From contig JAOTYM010000047.1 of the NCBI GenBank assembly GCA_029861845.1, positions 1-32,061 on the forward strand: DNA of 32,061 nucleotides. Reading direction: 5' to 3'. Positions 1 to 7,709 of this stretch are shown here, one piece after another; the stretch's first letter is position 1; each line of letters opens with the position of its first letter. The notes beneath the pieces are model-generated. The model was not told where the DNA came from, did not search any database, and saw only the letters and a list, made by a program, of their open reading frames with translations. Position numbers and translations under genes: made by a program. This DNA is from Gammaproteobacteria bacterium. Lineage in GTDB: Bacteria; Pseudomonadota; Gammaproteobacteria; Acidiferrobacterales; SPGG2.

Positions 1-1
1 G

Positions 2-1189
2 TTGAGCGGCCTGCTTTACACTTATACGTCTGAGGCGATCGGCTCGCCCGCGGATTTCCCTCTGCCGGTCCCGTCTGACCTGAGTCCGTTCGCCGCCCTC
101 GGTCTGACCTATCCCAACCACCAGACGGTCATCAGGGAATGGACGGCCAACGATCCCGGCAACCCTGCCGACGGTGTCAGCGGTGGCCGCGTGCTGATGC
201 GCATCGACTCGCCGCAGTTTAACCACAATGGGGGGGCGATCGAATTCGACGACGACGGCATGCTCTTGATCGCGATCGGTGATGGCGGCGGTGCCGATGA
301 CTCGCCCGAGAAAGATATGCAAGACTTCATCGGCGTGCCCATCCTCGGCCACGGGGAGGCCGGCAACGGCCTGAACCCCGGCACCATCCTCGGCTCGATC
401 CTGCGTATCGATCCGGCCGGCACGAACTCCCGCAACGGGCAGTACGGTATTCCGGCCGACAACCCCTTCAACCCCGATGGCACTGGCCCATTCGGCGGCC
501 AGGCAGGTTGCGCGGACGGCGCTTGCGATGAGATCTTCGCCTATGGCTTTCGCAATCCTTTCCGCATGTCGGTCGATCGCGACACCGGCCTGATCTTGAC
601 TGGCGATGTGGGCCAAAACGACATCGAGGAGGTCGATATCGTCGTCTCAGGCGGCAACTATGGCTGGAAGATCAAAGAGGGTACGTTCTTCTTCGACCCC
701 AATGGGCCCAACGCCGGCTTTGTCAGCAAGGACTCACCGGGCGTGCCCCCTGGCATGATCGACCCCATCGCCCAATACGACCACGATGAGGGCGTGTCGG
801 CGATCGGCGGGTTCGTGTATCGCGGCAGGGGGGTGCGGGCGCTGCGCGGGCGCTATGTCTTCGGGGACTACACGCGCCCTCCGTTTGACCCCGGTAACGT
901 GGTCTGTGCCGGCCGCTTGTTCGTACTCAAAGACAAGATCGGAAATGACAAGCGCCACGATGATGATGACTCTGATAGTGACTCTGACGATGATGACTTT
1001 GAAAGAGACAGAGATAGAAAGCGCATGAACGGGCTGCAGGAGCTGCAGCTTGCCACCCCCGACGGCCAGCTTGGCAGGTGTGTGCTGGGCTTTGGCCAGG
1101 ATGCCGCGGGCGAAGTGTATGTGATGGCCAATACCACTGGCATCCCCGCCGGTAATACGGGCGTCGTTCTGAAGATCGTCCGGCCGTAA
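2..1189 (+). CDS. PQQ-type glucose/sorbosone dehydrogenase-like protein, 5' end outside the window
   Basis: This is the C-terminal part of a soluble quinoprotein of the glucose/sorbosone dehydrogenase family (GSDH, PF07995). These are periplasmic or secreted six-bladed propellers that oxidise sugars using PQQ. Family landmarks are visible: IGDGGG near residue 92, SILRIDP near 132, YGFRNPFR near 181, GDVGQND near 201 and GGNYGW near 217. The reading frame is open to the window edge, and no signal peptide or first blade is present, so the apparent TTG start at base 2 is not the true start. Residues 316-339 are an unusual Asp/Ser-rich insert followed by a Glu/Arg/Asp-rich stretch, placed between propeller elements. 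The family often uses Ca2+, but whether this insert binds it is inference. The substrate is unknown; other aldoses or a non-sugar alcohol are possible. The family call is firm, the substrate is not. Confidence 0.85.
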   Translation: MSGLLYTYTSEAIGSPADFPLPVPSDLSPFAALGLTYPNHQTVIREWTANDPGNPADGVSGGRVLMRIDSPQFNHNGGAIEFDDDGMLLIAIGDGGGADDSPEKDMQDFIGVPILGHGEAGNGLNPGTILGSILRIDPAGTNSRNGQYGIPADNPFNPDGTGPFGGQAGCADGACDEIFAYGFRNPFRMSVDRDTGLILTGDVGQNDIEEVDIVVSGGNYGWKIKEGTFFFDPNGPNAGFVSKDSPGVPPGMIDPIAQYDHDEGVSAIGGFVYRGRGVRALRGRYVFGDYTRPPFDPGNVVCAGRLFVLKDKIGNDKRHDDDDSDSDSDDDDFERDRDRKRMNGLQELQLATPDGQLGRCVLGFGQDAAGEVYVMANTTGIPAGNTGVVLKIVRP

Positions 1190-1204
1190 GTAATGCAATC
1201 AAAA

Positions 1205-1240
1205 GACGATCTCTTGCGCGTGACAGCGCAAGGGATCGTC
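1205..1240 (+). terminator. Strong hairpin after the quinoprotein gene
   Basis: Arms 1205-1219 and 1226-1240 pair over 15 positions, including one G-T wobble, around a 6-base loop. It starts 15 bases after the stop codon. The T-tract is weak (GTTATC), so it could act as an inefficient terminator or as an mRNA 3'-end stabiliser. Confidence 0.6.
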
Positions 1241-1373
1241 GTTATCGCCCAAAAAGCGTACTGCCGATCGAAGCATCTTCGGGGGTTAGGGCTCGCGCGA
1301 CGGGCGGGGCGGGTATGACTGCTGACACGCCGAATCATTTAATCATATCTCTGCTGACCCCAGGAGGATAGTC

Positions 1374-4142
1374 ATGGTTTATGGACGACTAAGATCAAAC
1401 CGACTAACGAGCTTTAGTCTGCTGTGTCTGCTGGCGCTGCTGCTTCTGCCCGGTCGCGCGATGGCCTTCGGCTTCATCGCGAGCCAATGGCAGGCCCTGT
1501 ACGAAGTCCCGGCCGGACCATGCGGCTTTGCGTCCCAGTCGATGCAAAAAGTCCAAGCTGCGACCGGACAGCGTTGTCAGGTCTGTCATATCAACGCAAC
1601 GGGTGGCGTACCCTGGAATGCTTATGGCTGGGATCTCAGACAGAGCGGCGTCGACTTCACTGCCGTCGAGAACCTCAATTCTGATAACGACTCCGGGAAC
1701 TTCTCCAACTTCGACGAGATCTGCGCCAGCACGCAGCTTGGCACCCAGCCCGGTTGGAATGCCGACGGCACGAACCTGGCTTTCTTCGCGGACGGCAGCA
1801 CCCAAGCGGCCAGCCCGCCGGGGGGCCTAGGCGATCTGGATCCGACCGGACAGCCAGCAAACCAACCGCCGGTCGCTGACGCCGGGCCCGACCAGACGGT
1901 CAACGAGGGCGATACCGTCACCCTCGATGCCAGTGGCTCCAGCGACCCCGACGTTGATCCGATCACCTACAGCTGGTCGTTCACCTCCAGGCCGAGTGGT
2001 AGCACGGCGACGCTGTCCGATCCGGCGGCGGTGATGCCGACTTTCGTGGCCGACGTGGCGGGCGATTACGTGGTGCAGCTCATCGTCAACGACGGTCTGC
2101 TGGACAGCGCCCCGGATAGTGTGGTGGTCACCGCCCAAGGGTTGAACACCCCGCCGGTGGCCAACGCCGGGCCGGATCAGGCGGTGAATGTCGGCGATAC
2201 GGTCACGCTCGATGGCAGCGGCTCGAGTGATGCCGACGGCGATGCGCTGGCGTTCAGCTGGATGTTAATCGCCCCGGCGGGCAGCGGGGCGGTGCTGTCT
2301 GACCCAACCGCGGTCAACCCGAGCTTTGGGGCCGACGTGGAAGGCACGTACACCGCCACACTGATCGTCAACGACGGCATGGTGGACAGCGCCCCCGATA
2401 GTGTGGTCGTCACCGCCACAGTGGGCAATCGTGCCCCCACCGCCAACGCCGGGCCCGACCAGAACGTCACCGTGGGTGCCGCGGTCATGCTCGATGGCAG
2501 CGGCTCGAGCGATCCCGATGGCGATGCGTTGACCTACAGCTGGACGTTAACCGCCCCGGCGGGCAGCGGGGCGGTGCTGTCTGACCCAACCGCGGTCAAC
2601 CCGAGCTTTGGGGCCGACGTGGCTGGCGACTACGTGGTGCAGCTCATCGTCAACGACGGCGAGTTTAATAGTGCGCCGGATAGTGTGAGCGTCACCGCCA
2701 CAGTGGGGAATCGTGCCCCCACCGCCAACGCCGGGCCCGACCAGAACGTGACCGTGAGTGACACCGTCACCCTCGATGGCAGTGGCTCGAGCGATCCCGA
2801 TGGCGATGCGCTGACCTTCAGCTGGTCGTTAACCACCGTCCCAGCTGGCAGCGCGGCCACGCTCTCAGACCCGAGCGCGGTTAATCCGACCTTTGGGGCC
2901 GATGTGGAAGGCGACTACGTCGCCCAGCTCATCGTCAACGACGGCGAGTTTGACAGCGCACCGGATACGGTGATGATCACGGCCACCGTTGTTCCTCCGC
3001 AAAATACCCCGCCGGTGGCCAACGCCGGGCCCGACCAAACGGTCAACGAGGGCGATACCGTCACCCTCGATGGCAGTGGCTCGAGCGATCCGGAGAACGA
3101 TACGCTGACCTTCAGCTGGTCGTTCACGTCGGTACCCGCGGGCAGCGGGGCGACGCTGTCCGATCCGGCGGCGGTGATGCCGACCTTCGTGGCCGATGTC
3201 GCCGGCACCTACGTGGTGCAGCTCATCGTCAACGACGGTCTGCTGGACAGCGCCCCGGATAGTGTCGTGGTCACCGCCCAAGGGTTGAACACTCCGCCGG
3301 TGGCCAACGCCGGGCCCGACCAAACGGTCAACGAGGGCGATACCGTCACCCTCGATGGCAGTGGCTCGAGCGATCCGGAGAACGATCCACTGACCTATAG
3401 CTGGTCGTTCACGTCGGTACCCGCGGGCAGCGGGGCGACGCTCTCCGATCCGGCGGCGGTGATGCCGACCTTCTTTGCCGATGTCGCCGGCACCTACGTG
3501 GTGCAGCTCATCGTCAACGACAGGGAGTTTGACAGTACGCCCGATACCGTGACCATCACGGCCGAAGGCGTGCAACCGCCCACCGGCGGCGAGCAACTCT
3601 ATAATGCCAACTGCGTCTTCTGCCACGGTGACCCGTTCAACGGCCCGGCGGTGGATCCGACGCTCGTCGGTCAGCGGCGGGTCACCGGCGCCCGGGAATG
3701 TTCGATCGAGGCCGCGATCTTTGGCAACCCCAAGGGGGATAGGGATGAGGTACGATTCCCCGACGGCGTACCCGAGATGGCCTTCCTGCAGGGGCTCCCC
3801 GAGGCGGATATTCTGGCGATCTCGGAGTACCTGAACTCGCAGGGCGTCCCGGGTGAGCGGCGCTACATCACGGCGTGCGCCGGCTGTCACGGTAATGACG
3901 CCCGCGGCGGTTTCGTCGACGAGGACGTGCGCGGCGAGGATGTCAAGGAGATCAGGGAGGCGATCTTCGACGAAGACCCGATGCGCTTCCTGCGTTGTCT
4001 GCCGAAACAGCCCGACATCGTTGAGATCGGTCGTTTTCTCGAGAGCTTGGATGACGACGACACGGACGACACGGACGACACGGATGACACGGATGACACG
4101 GATGACACGGATGATAACGACAAGGAGCACGATTCTGATTGA
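1374..4142 (+). CDS. Secreted PKD-repeat protein with three c-type haem motifs and an Asp/Thr tail
   Basis: This 922-residue protein has a signal peptide (hydrophobic core about residues 16-31). An N-terminal segment with one haem motif follows (CQVCH, 68-72). Six PKD-like immunoglobulin-fold repeats of about 92 residues span roughly 165-735, each with a conserved start (PPVANAGPDQ or close variants) and VTLDGSGSSDP. Two cytochrome c-like haem motifs follow (CVFCH 747-751 and CAGCH 835-839), then a (D-D-T)n acidic tail. The start is fixed by an AGGAGG box just upstream of the ATG. PKD repeats usually act as surface spacers or carbohydrate/protein-binding modules, so a cell-surface or extracellular electron carrier on a long stalk is the natural inference. 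The quinoprotein upstream on the same strand could donate electrons to it, although a hairpin separates the two genes. No specific family name is claimed for the whole architecture. Confidence 0.85.
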   Translation: MVYGRLRSNRLTSFSLLCLLALLLLPGRAMAFGFIASQWQALYEVPAGPCGFASQSMQKVQAATGQRCQVCHINATGGVPWNAYGWDLRQSGVDFTAVENLNSDNDSGNFSNFDEICASTQLGTQPGWNADGTNLAFFADGSTQAASPPGGLGDLDPTGQPANQPPVADAGPDQTVNEGDTVTLDASGSSDPDVDPITYSWSFTSRPSGSTATLSDPAAVMPTFVADVAGDYVVQLIVNDGLLDSAPDSVVVTAQGLNTPPVANAGPDQAVNVGDTVTLDGSGSSDADGDALAFSWMLIAPAGSGAVLSDPTAVNPSFGADVEGTYTATLIVNDGMVDSAPDSVVVTATVGNRAPTANAGPDQNVTVGAAVMLDGSGSSDPDGDALTYSWTLTAPAGSGAVLSDPTAVNPSFGADVAGDYVVQLIVNDGEFNSAPDSVSVTATVGNRAPTANAGPDQNVTVSDTVTLDGSGSSDPDGDALTFSWSLTTVPAGSAATLSDPSAVNPTFGADVEGDYVAQLIVNDGEFDSAPDTVMITATVVPPQNTPPVANAGPDQTVNEGDTVTLDGSGSSDPENDTLTFSWSFTSVPAGSGATLSDPAAVMPTFVADVAGTYVVQLIVNDGLLDSAPDSVVVTAQGLNTPPVANAGPDQTVNEGDTVTLDGSGSSDPENDPLTYSWSFTSVPAGSGATLSDPAAVMPTFFADVAGTYVVQLIVNDREFDSTPDTVTITAEGVQPPTGGEQLYNANCVFCHGDPFNGPAVDPTLVGQRRVTGARECSIEAAIFGNPKGDRDEVRFPDGVPEMAFLQGLPEADILAISEYLNSQGVPGERRYITACAGCHGNDARGGFVDEDVRGEDVKEIREAIFDEDPMRFLRCLPKQPDIVEIGRFLESLDDDDTDDTDDTDDTDDTDDTDDNDKEHDSD
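1863..3570 (+). repeat. Six tandem PKD-encoding repeats, near identical in DNA in places
   Basis: Repeat units of about 275-285 bp encode the PKD domains. Parts are almost identical at the DNA level. For example, the end of repeat 1 and start of repeat 2 (about 2084-2172) closely match the end of repeat 5 and start of repeat 6 (about 3225-3314). Repeats 2 and 3 share the segment around 2270-2330 and 2555-2620. This points to recent duplication or gene conversion. Confidence 0.85.
4061..4114 (+). repeat. Six copies of a 9-bp tandem repeat encoding Asp-Asp-Thr
   Basis: Six in-frame 9-bp units run from 4061: CACGGACGA twice, then CACGGATGA four times. They encode the acidic tail of the PKD cytochrome. 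The repeat could expand or contract by slippage without breaking the frame. Confidence 0.9.
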
Positions 4143-4174
4143 TTCGGATTAAAACTGACTACTAATTAAGGCCT

Positions 4175-4205
4175 GGCCGGGGGTTCCTCCCCCCGGCCTT
4201 TTTTT
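4175..4205 (+). terminator. Intrinsic terminator of the PKD cytochrome gene
   Basis: A perfect 9-bp GC stem (arms GGCCGGGGG at 4175-4183 and CCCCCGGCC at 4190-4198) with a 6-base loop is followed directly by seven T residues. It sits 33 bases after the stop codon. Confidence 0.92.
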
Positions 4206-4847
4206 GGCGCCCCACCCGGCCATGAAGCGCACAGCGGGGCAGGTCCGTTACAGAGGCCCTGGTATGTGAAACGCCTGGAAGAGTTCATTAAGGCCCAGAA
4301 CGGACGCGAAAGCGGTCATAGAAATTTTGATGCAAAACCGCACGTCTACGAATTTATGAGTAGCTGCTTGGGGGTCGGGAACAGGCGTTCCTGTCAGCTA
4401 CGAAACACGCGGTTCGACCGAAATATTAGACAATCGCTGGTTTATTCAGACAGGGGCTTTTTGAAATTGGAAGTAAGGTACTATCATTGGACCGTGCTGA
4501 AATCGAACCAGCGCCCCTCTGATTAAAAGGCGGATGCTCAAACGTTGTGTTTCAATGAGTTAAGCACGAATTGCCAAATATTTCGCTGAGTTTGTACTTC
4601 GTTTTGAATCAAATCGTTAGGTTTCATTCGGCAGCGGATATTTGGCAGCGTCACGAATAGTATTGCATTTTGTCGATCGATACGAGAGCCGACATGATGC
4701 ATCTTCCGTATGGTCTGAAATTTGGGAACGAATTAACGGGCTAAGATTACGACGCTCGTCAGATGCCAGTGAGCCAGGGCGTTAAAGTCGCGAGTCTGGA
4801 GTCTAGAGTCAAAACACTTCAAGCATAACGACTCGAAACTCTAGACG
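4206..4847. other. Non-coding or decayed stretch between the PKD gene and the stress-protein gene
   Basis: No convincing gene is seen here. An open frame at 4266-4526 (86 codons) has no clear ribosome-binding site and its protein resembles nothing I recognise; I treat it as probably spurious. The DNA at 4530-4760 is AT-richer than its neighbours, which suggests regulatory or decayed sequence. Confidence 0.5.
4801..4846 (-). repeat. 9-bp perfect inverted repeat next to the stress-protein stop codon
   Basis: Arms GTCTAGAGT (4801-4809) and ACTCTAGAC (4838-4846) are perfect complements around a 28-base spacer, ending 2 bases from the stop of the minus-strand stress-protein gene. There is no T-tract, so it is not a typical intrinsic terminator. 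It may be a processing hairpin or a protein-binding site. Confidence 0.55.
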
Positions 4848-5291
4848 TTATCTGACTGTCAGGCAACTGATCGGTGAGAGGTTACAGACTTTGCGGGAAA
4901 CGCTGCCGAGAAATACTTCCTTGACCTTACCGAGCCCACGGCTTCCCATCACGATGAGATCGACATGGTGGCGCTTGGCATGCTTGACAATAGCAGTTGC
5001 CGGATCACCGTCATCCATCGCAGTACGAACATCCTTTGCGCCTTTCTTTTTCGCTCGTGTCTCGGCGTCACTCAGAATTTGCCGGGCAACAAACTCGAGA
5101 ATGTCTGCTTCCCGCCCGGCGATCTTTTCCACTCGTGCCATTCTCAGCAACTCAGGTGGTAACTGCATGTGTCTGACTACGTGAAGTATGTTAAGCGAAG
5201 ACCCATACTTTGCGGCCACGTCTGCGGCGAGATCGACTGCCCTGTTAGCTGCCCGAGAAGCATCGGTCGCAACGAGGATACGTTTAATCAT
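4848..5291 (-). CDS. Universal stress protein (UspA family)
   Basis: This is a single-domain, 147-residue USP, the usual length for the family. It opens with the strand ILVATDAS and ends with the ATP-binding signature GSRGLGKVKEVFLGSVS, which fits the G-2x-G-9x-G-S/T pattern; it is therefore probably an ATP-binding USP rather than the non-binding UspA type. The start is supported by a GGAGGAGAG box on the minus strand just before the ATG. Such cytoplasmic proteins help cells survive starvation, redox or respiratory stress. The gene stands alone between two gene-poor stretches, and no operon partner is evident. Confidence 0.93.
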   Translation of the reverse strand: MIKRILVATDASRAANRAVDLAADVAAKYGSSLNILHVVRHMQLPPELLRMARVEKIAGREADILEFVARQILSDAETRAKKKGAKDVRTAMDDGDPATAIVKHAKRHHVDLIVMGSRGLGKVKEVFLGSVSRKVCNLSPISCLTVR

Positions 5292-5720
5292 TTTTGTCTC
5301 TCCTCCCGGTCGCGTAGATTGACAATTATTTGCGTGGGGGTTTGTAACCGAACGTTCCTGATGGACAACGAGGTTAACATGAGATGGGGGCTGATTCGAG
5401 TCTGCCTGTGTAAGGTCGATAGTTGCTCTTTTGTGTAAGCCCCTGGGTCCGCAACGATTGAATCCACATCATACAAGGCTTCGGCGATACAGATTTGGAG
5501 TTCAGGAGTTTTGTTGTAGTCGTCTTGGAGGGGGTAGAAGCAGGGCATGGTGTGTCGCCCGTGGGGGCACCCGTTTGTCGGATTGCTGTTGATCTCTCAT
5601 CAGAAAGGAGCATGATAAGCACCCTCTCAAGAAGAACTAGCGTCAACAAGGTTCGTTGCAAGGCCACCATGGAGGAGGCAGCTATGAAACAGTCACCTAC
5701 CTAGTTCTAGCAAGCCTTAG

Positions 5721-5873
5721 TCGTTCACATTCCCGAACGACACCGTGCGCGACTTTATCGAGTACTACATCATGTGGTCCTGGCACTGGAACTGGTATCC
5801 GAACCGTAGCGTCGAAGACCCGTTTGACACCTCGCCCGGCCCGAATGTATTGTTCGATCCGGCGAATCCGTGA
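5721..5873 (+). pseudogene. Trp-rich C-terminal coding remnant
   Basis: An open frame runs from just after a stop at 5718-5720 to TGA at 5871-5873. It encodes about 50 residues of protein-like composition, including an EYYIMWSWHWNWYPN core and an ending rich in Asp and Pro. There is no good start codon in frame. A ribosome-binding site and ATG exist at 5684 but in another frame that stops after six codons. The piece therefore looks like the end of a gene broken by frameshift or deletion. I do not recognise the family. Confidence 0.4.
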
Positions 5874-5994
5874 TGTCACACCGCTCTAGCTCGCTGCTTT
5901 CTGAGGGGCGCTTCTTTCCCTCCACTTTTATTTATTTATTATCAGCCCCCGGCAGAATGGGGATCGGAAGCACCACACAACATAGGAGGTTGGC

Positions 5995-6105
5995 ATGTCT
6001 AAGTTAATCCCTATCTGATTGTTTACCGCTACACTCACCATGTTCATGGGCAACCGTTTCCAGTCCGATAGGGACGTTGCTCTGGGGTATCGATTCGGAC
6101 ACTGA
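5995..6105 (+). pseudogene. Small ORF with a good start and an in-frame TGA at codon 8
   Basis: AGGAGG at about 5984-5989 precedes ATG 5995. The frame reads MSKLIPI, then TGA (6016-6018), then 28 further codons (LFTATLTMFMGNRF...) to a second TGA at 6103-6105. If the first TGA were a Trp codon, the product would be a 36-residue peptide with a hydrophobic N-terminal half followed by a polar tail, which looks like a genuine small membrane or exported peptide. The simplest reading is a TGG-to-TGA nonsense mutation. Readthrough or recoding is possible but unsupported. It lies 27 bases upstream of the carboxypeptidase gene. Confidence 0.45.
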
Positions 6106-6132
6106 CACGGAACGAAATGGAGGAAAACTGAC

Positions 6133-7425
6133 ATGGAACTAAGAAAGACGCGTCTGGGCCTCGCCGCCGGCCTAGCGTTCACACTCACGGGCGGTAGTGT
6201 ACTCGCGCAGGACTCCACCCCCGCCGGACCCTGGATCACCCCCGACCAAAACGTATCGTTGGAGGGGTTTGAGTCCTACGAGCAACTCACGAACAAGCTC
6301 TTCGACATCGAGCGCCGCGCGAAGGGCGTGCTCGGGATCCGAAGCGTGGCCGTCACCGGAGAGGGCCGAGACGTGTGGCTGGTAACGATTGGTGATCCGA
6401 GGAAGACGCCTGTATTGGTGATCACTCAGCAGCATGGCAACGAACCGCACGGCACCGAGGCCGCTATCGATATCATCAAGTCGCTGATTGCCAGCGGAAA
6501 GAAGAGCCGGAAAATCCTCGACGAGCTCTACGTCCTCATCATTCCAAGGGTCAATCCGGATGGGGGCGAGTTGTTCACGCGCGGTAATACGGACTTTGAT
6601 GCCCCCCCACGCAATTCGAGGGATTGTTTCGACGGCGATGGAAACGTCATTCCGACCGAGCTCGACCAGGGCCGTGGCGTCTTCTCGACCACCTTTGTTG
6701 CCGCCGATGGCACGAGGTTACCCAACTACGACATCAATCGCTATCACTGGCCCGACTGGTCACAGAGCTGGCAGATCCTGTGCAATCCTGGATTCGGAGG
6801 TCGGCATTTCGATCCCGATCTGAACCCGGTCCCGGAAGCGGTCGGCGTGCGCATGGTGTACGACCTGTATCGACCGATCTGGGTGATGGACGTACATAAC
6901 CAGGGCAGCAGCGTCACCAATGACGACGTGGAACCCCCGGTGAACCGTCCGGGGCAGCTAGTGACGGGGTCGATGACGTGGCCCACCAATGAAGGCGTGG
7001 CTGCGGGGGCGGTGAACCTCTCCAAGCAGATGGTCGTGGTGGCCAAACGCCGCTCCAACCAGCTCGGCAACATGGAGCTCACCAACTACATCCGCAAGCG
7101 CGCCGATGGCTCGTTCATCCGCGGCGGCCCGTTTGCCGGCATTGCCCGTAACGCCTTCGGCTTGCTCGGTACCGAGCGCATCGACGCGGGGGAGCCTGGC
7201 CCCGTGGGGGGCAGTGTCCTCGTAGAGATCCGCGGCCAAGGCCAAAAGTCCATCGGTATGCTCAAGAACAACGCGCGCGAGATCATCTCGTCGGTGCTGG
7301 AGGCAACGGCCGATGGTAGCTTGTTCGCCGTAGACCCGGCCGTCGCCGATGAGATTCTTCCCATCGGGACGGATCAAAGCATCTCCAATCCGCGGTCTGA
7401 GGAAGCGGACGAGGAGAGCAACTGA
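6133..7425 (+). CDS. Exported M14-family zinc carboxypeptidase
   Basis: This 430-residue protein has a signal peptide (cleavage near residue 25, after SVLAQ). The M14 fold is shown by HGNEPHGTE (about residues 100-108), whose His and Glu are zinc ligands, and by DVHNQGS near 255, which supplies the third zinc-ligand His. A VEIRGQG segment near 362 probably holds the catalytic Glu. IIPRVNPDGGE is also typical of the family. It should remove C-terminal residues from peptides in the periplasm or outside the cell; the specificity cannot be read. The start is fixed by a GGAGG box 9 bases before the ATG. It appears monocistronic, with a terminator-like hairpin downstream. The C-terminal tail is acidic. 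Confidence 0.9.
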   Translation: MELRKTRLGLAAGLAFTLTGGSVLAQDSTPAGPWITPDQNVSLEGFESYEQLTNKLFDIERRAKGVLGIRSVAVTGEGRDVWLVTIGDPRKTPVLVITQQHGNEPHGTEAAIDIIKSLIASGKKSRKILDELYVLIIPRVNPDGGELFTRGNTDFDAPPRNSRDCFDGDGNVIPTELDQGRGVFSTTFVAADGTRLPNYDINRYHWPDWSQSWQILCNPGFGGRHFDPDLNPVPEAVGVRMVYDLYRPIWVMDVHNQGSSVTNDDVEPPVNRPGQLVTGSMTWPTNEGVAAGAVNLSKQMVVVAKRRSNQLGNMELTNYIRKRADGSFIRGGPFAGIARNAFGLLGTERIDAGEPGPVGGSVLVEIRGQGQKSIGMLKNNAREIISSVLEATADGSLFAVDPAVADEILPIGTDQSISNPRSEEADEESN

Positions 7426-7503
7426 GGCGCAACCACACGATCGCGGTAGGCTTCGTGCGTTTCACGCCACGTCGCCTATGGCTAACGTGGCATCGGTGAA
7501 GAT

Positions 7504-7532
7504 AACGAGGCCCGCACTGGGCGGGCCTCGTT
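7504..7532 (+). terminator. 12-bp hairpin after the carboxypeptidase gene
   Basis: Arms 7504-7515 (AACGAGGCCCGC) and 7521-7532 are perfectly complementary, with a 5-base loop. Only a short pyrimidine run (TTCTCCT) follows, so termination may be moderate or bidirectional. Confidence 0.75.
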
Positions 7533-7709
7533 CTCCTACAAGGACTGCGCGTCACCCAGCACCTGAGCATCGGAAAAATCGTTTACGCACGCGATATGAT
7601 TCTTACTTGATCAGGTATCATCATTCATCTTAGCTTTCCGCAGTTCCCTATCCTCCACAGTAGAAGCTCAATCGGAACATCTCGAGCCGACACGGGAGAC
7701 GCCGTCATA

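Larger units (their letters stand above)
5292..6132. other. Gene-poor stretch with small decayed coding pieces
   Basis: Apart from the two remnants listed separately (5721-5873 and 5995-6105), I see no complete gene. A minus-strand frame at 5288-5548 (86 codons) overlaps the stress-protein start and lacks a ribosome-binding site. A good GGAGG box at about 5671 precedes only a six-codon frame (ATG at 5684, stop at 5702). The stretch looks like several eroded small genes. Confidence 0.5.

Noticed and set aside
1863..3570. Tandem repeats as a possible CRISPR array
   Set aside because: The repeats are in frame, about 280 bp long and encode PKD domains, with no short direct repeats and unique spacers.
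2865..4130. 421-codon minus-strand frame opposite the PKD gene
   Set aside because: It is the antisense of the repetitive, GC-rich PKD coding sequence; its length comes from codon bias of the real gene.
4266..4526. 86-codon plus-strand open frame
   Set aside because: No ribosome-binding site, mixed composition and no resemblance to a known protein; treated as chance.
5288..5548. 86-codon minus-strand frame overlapping the stress-protein start
   Set aside because: No ribosome-binding site, and it is not preceded by a promoter-like sequence; it overlaps the true gene start.
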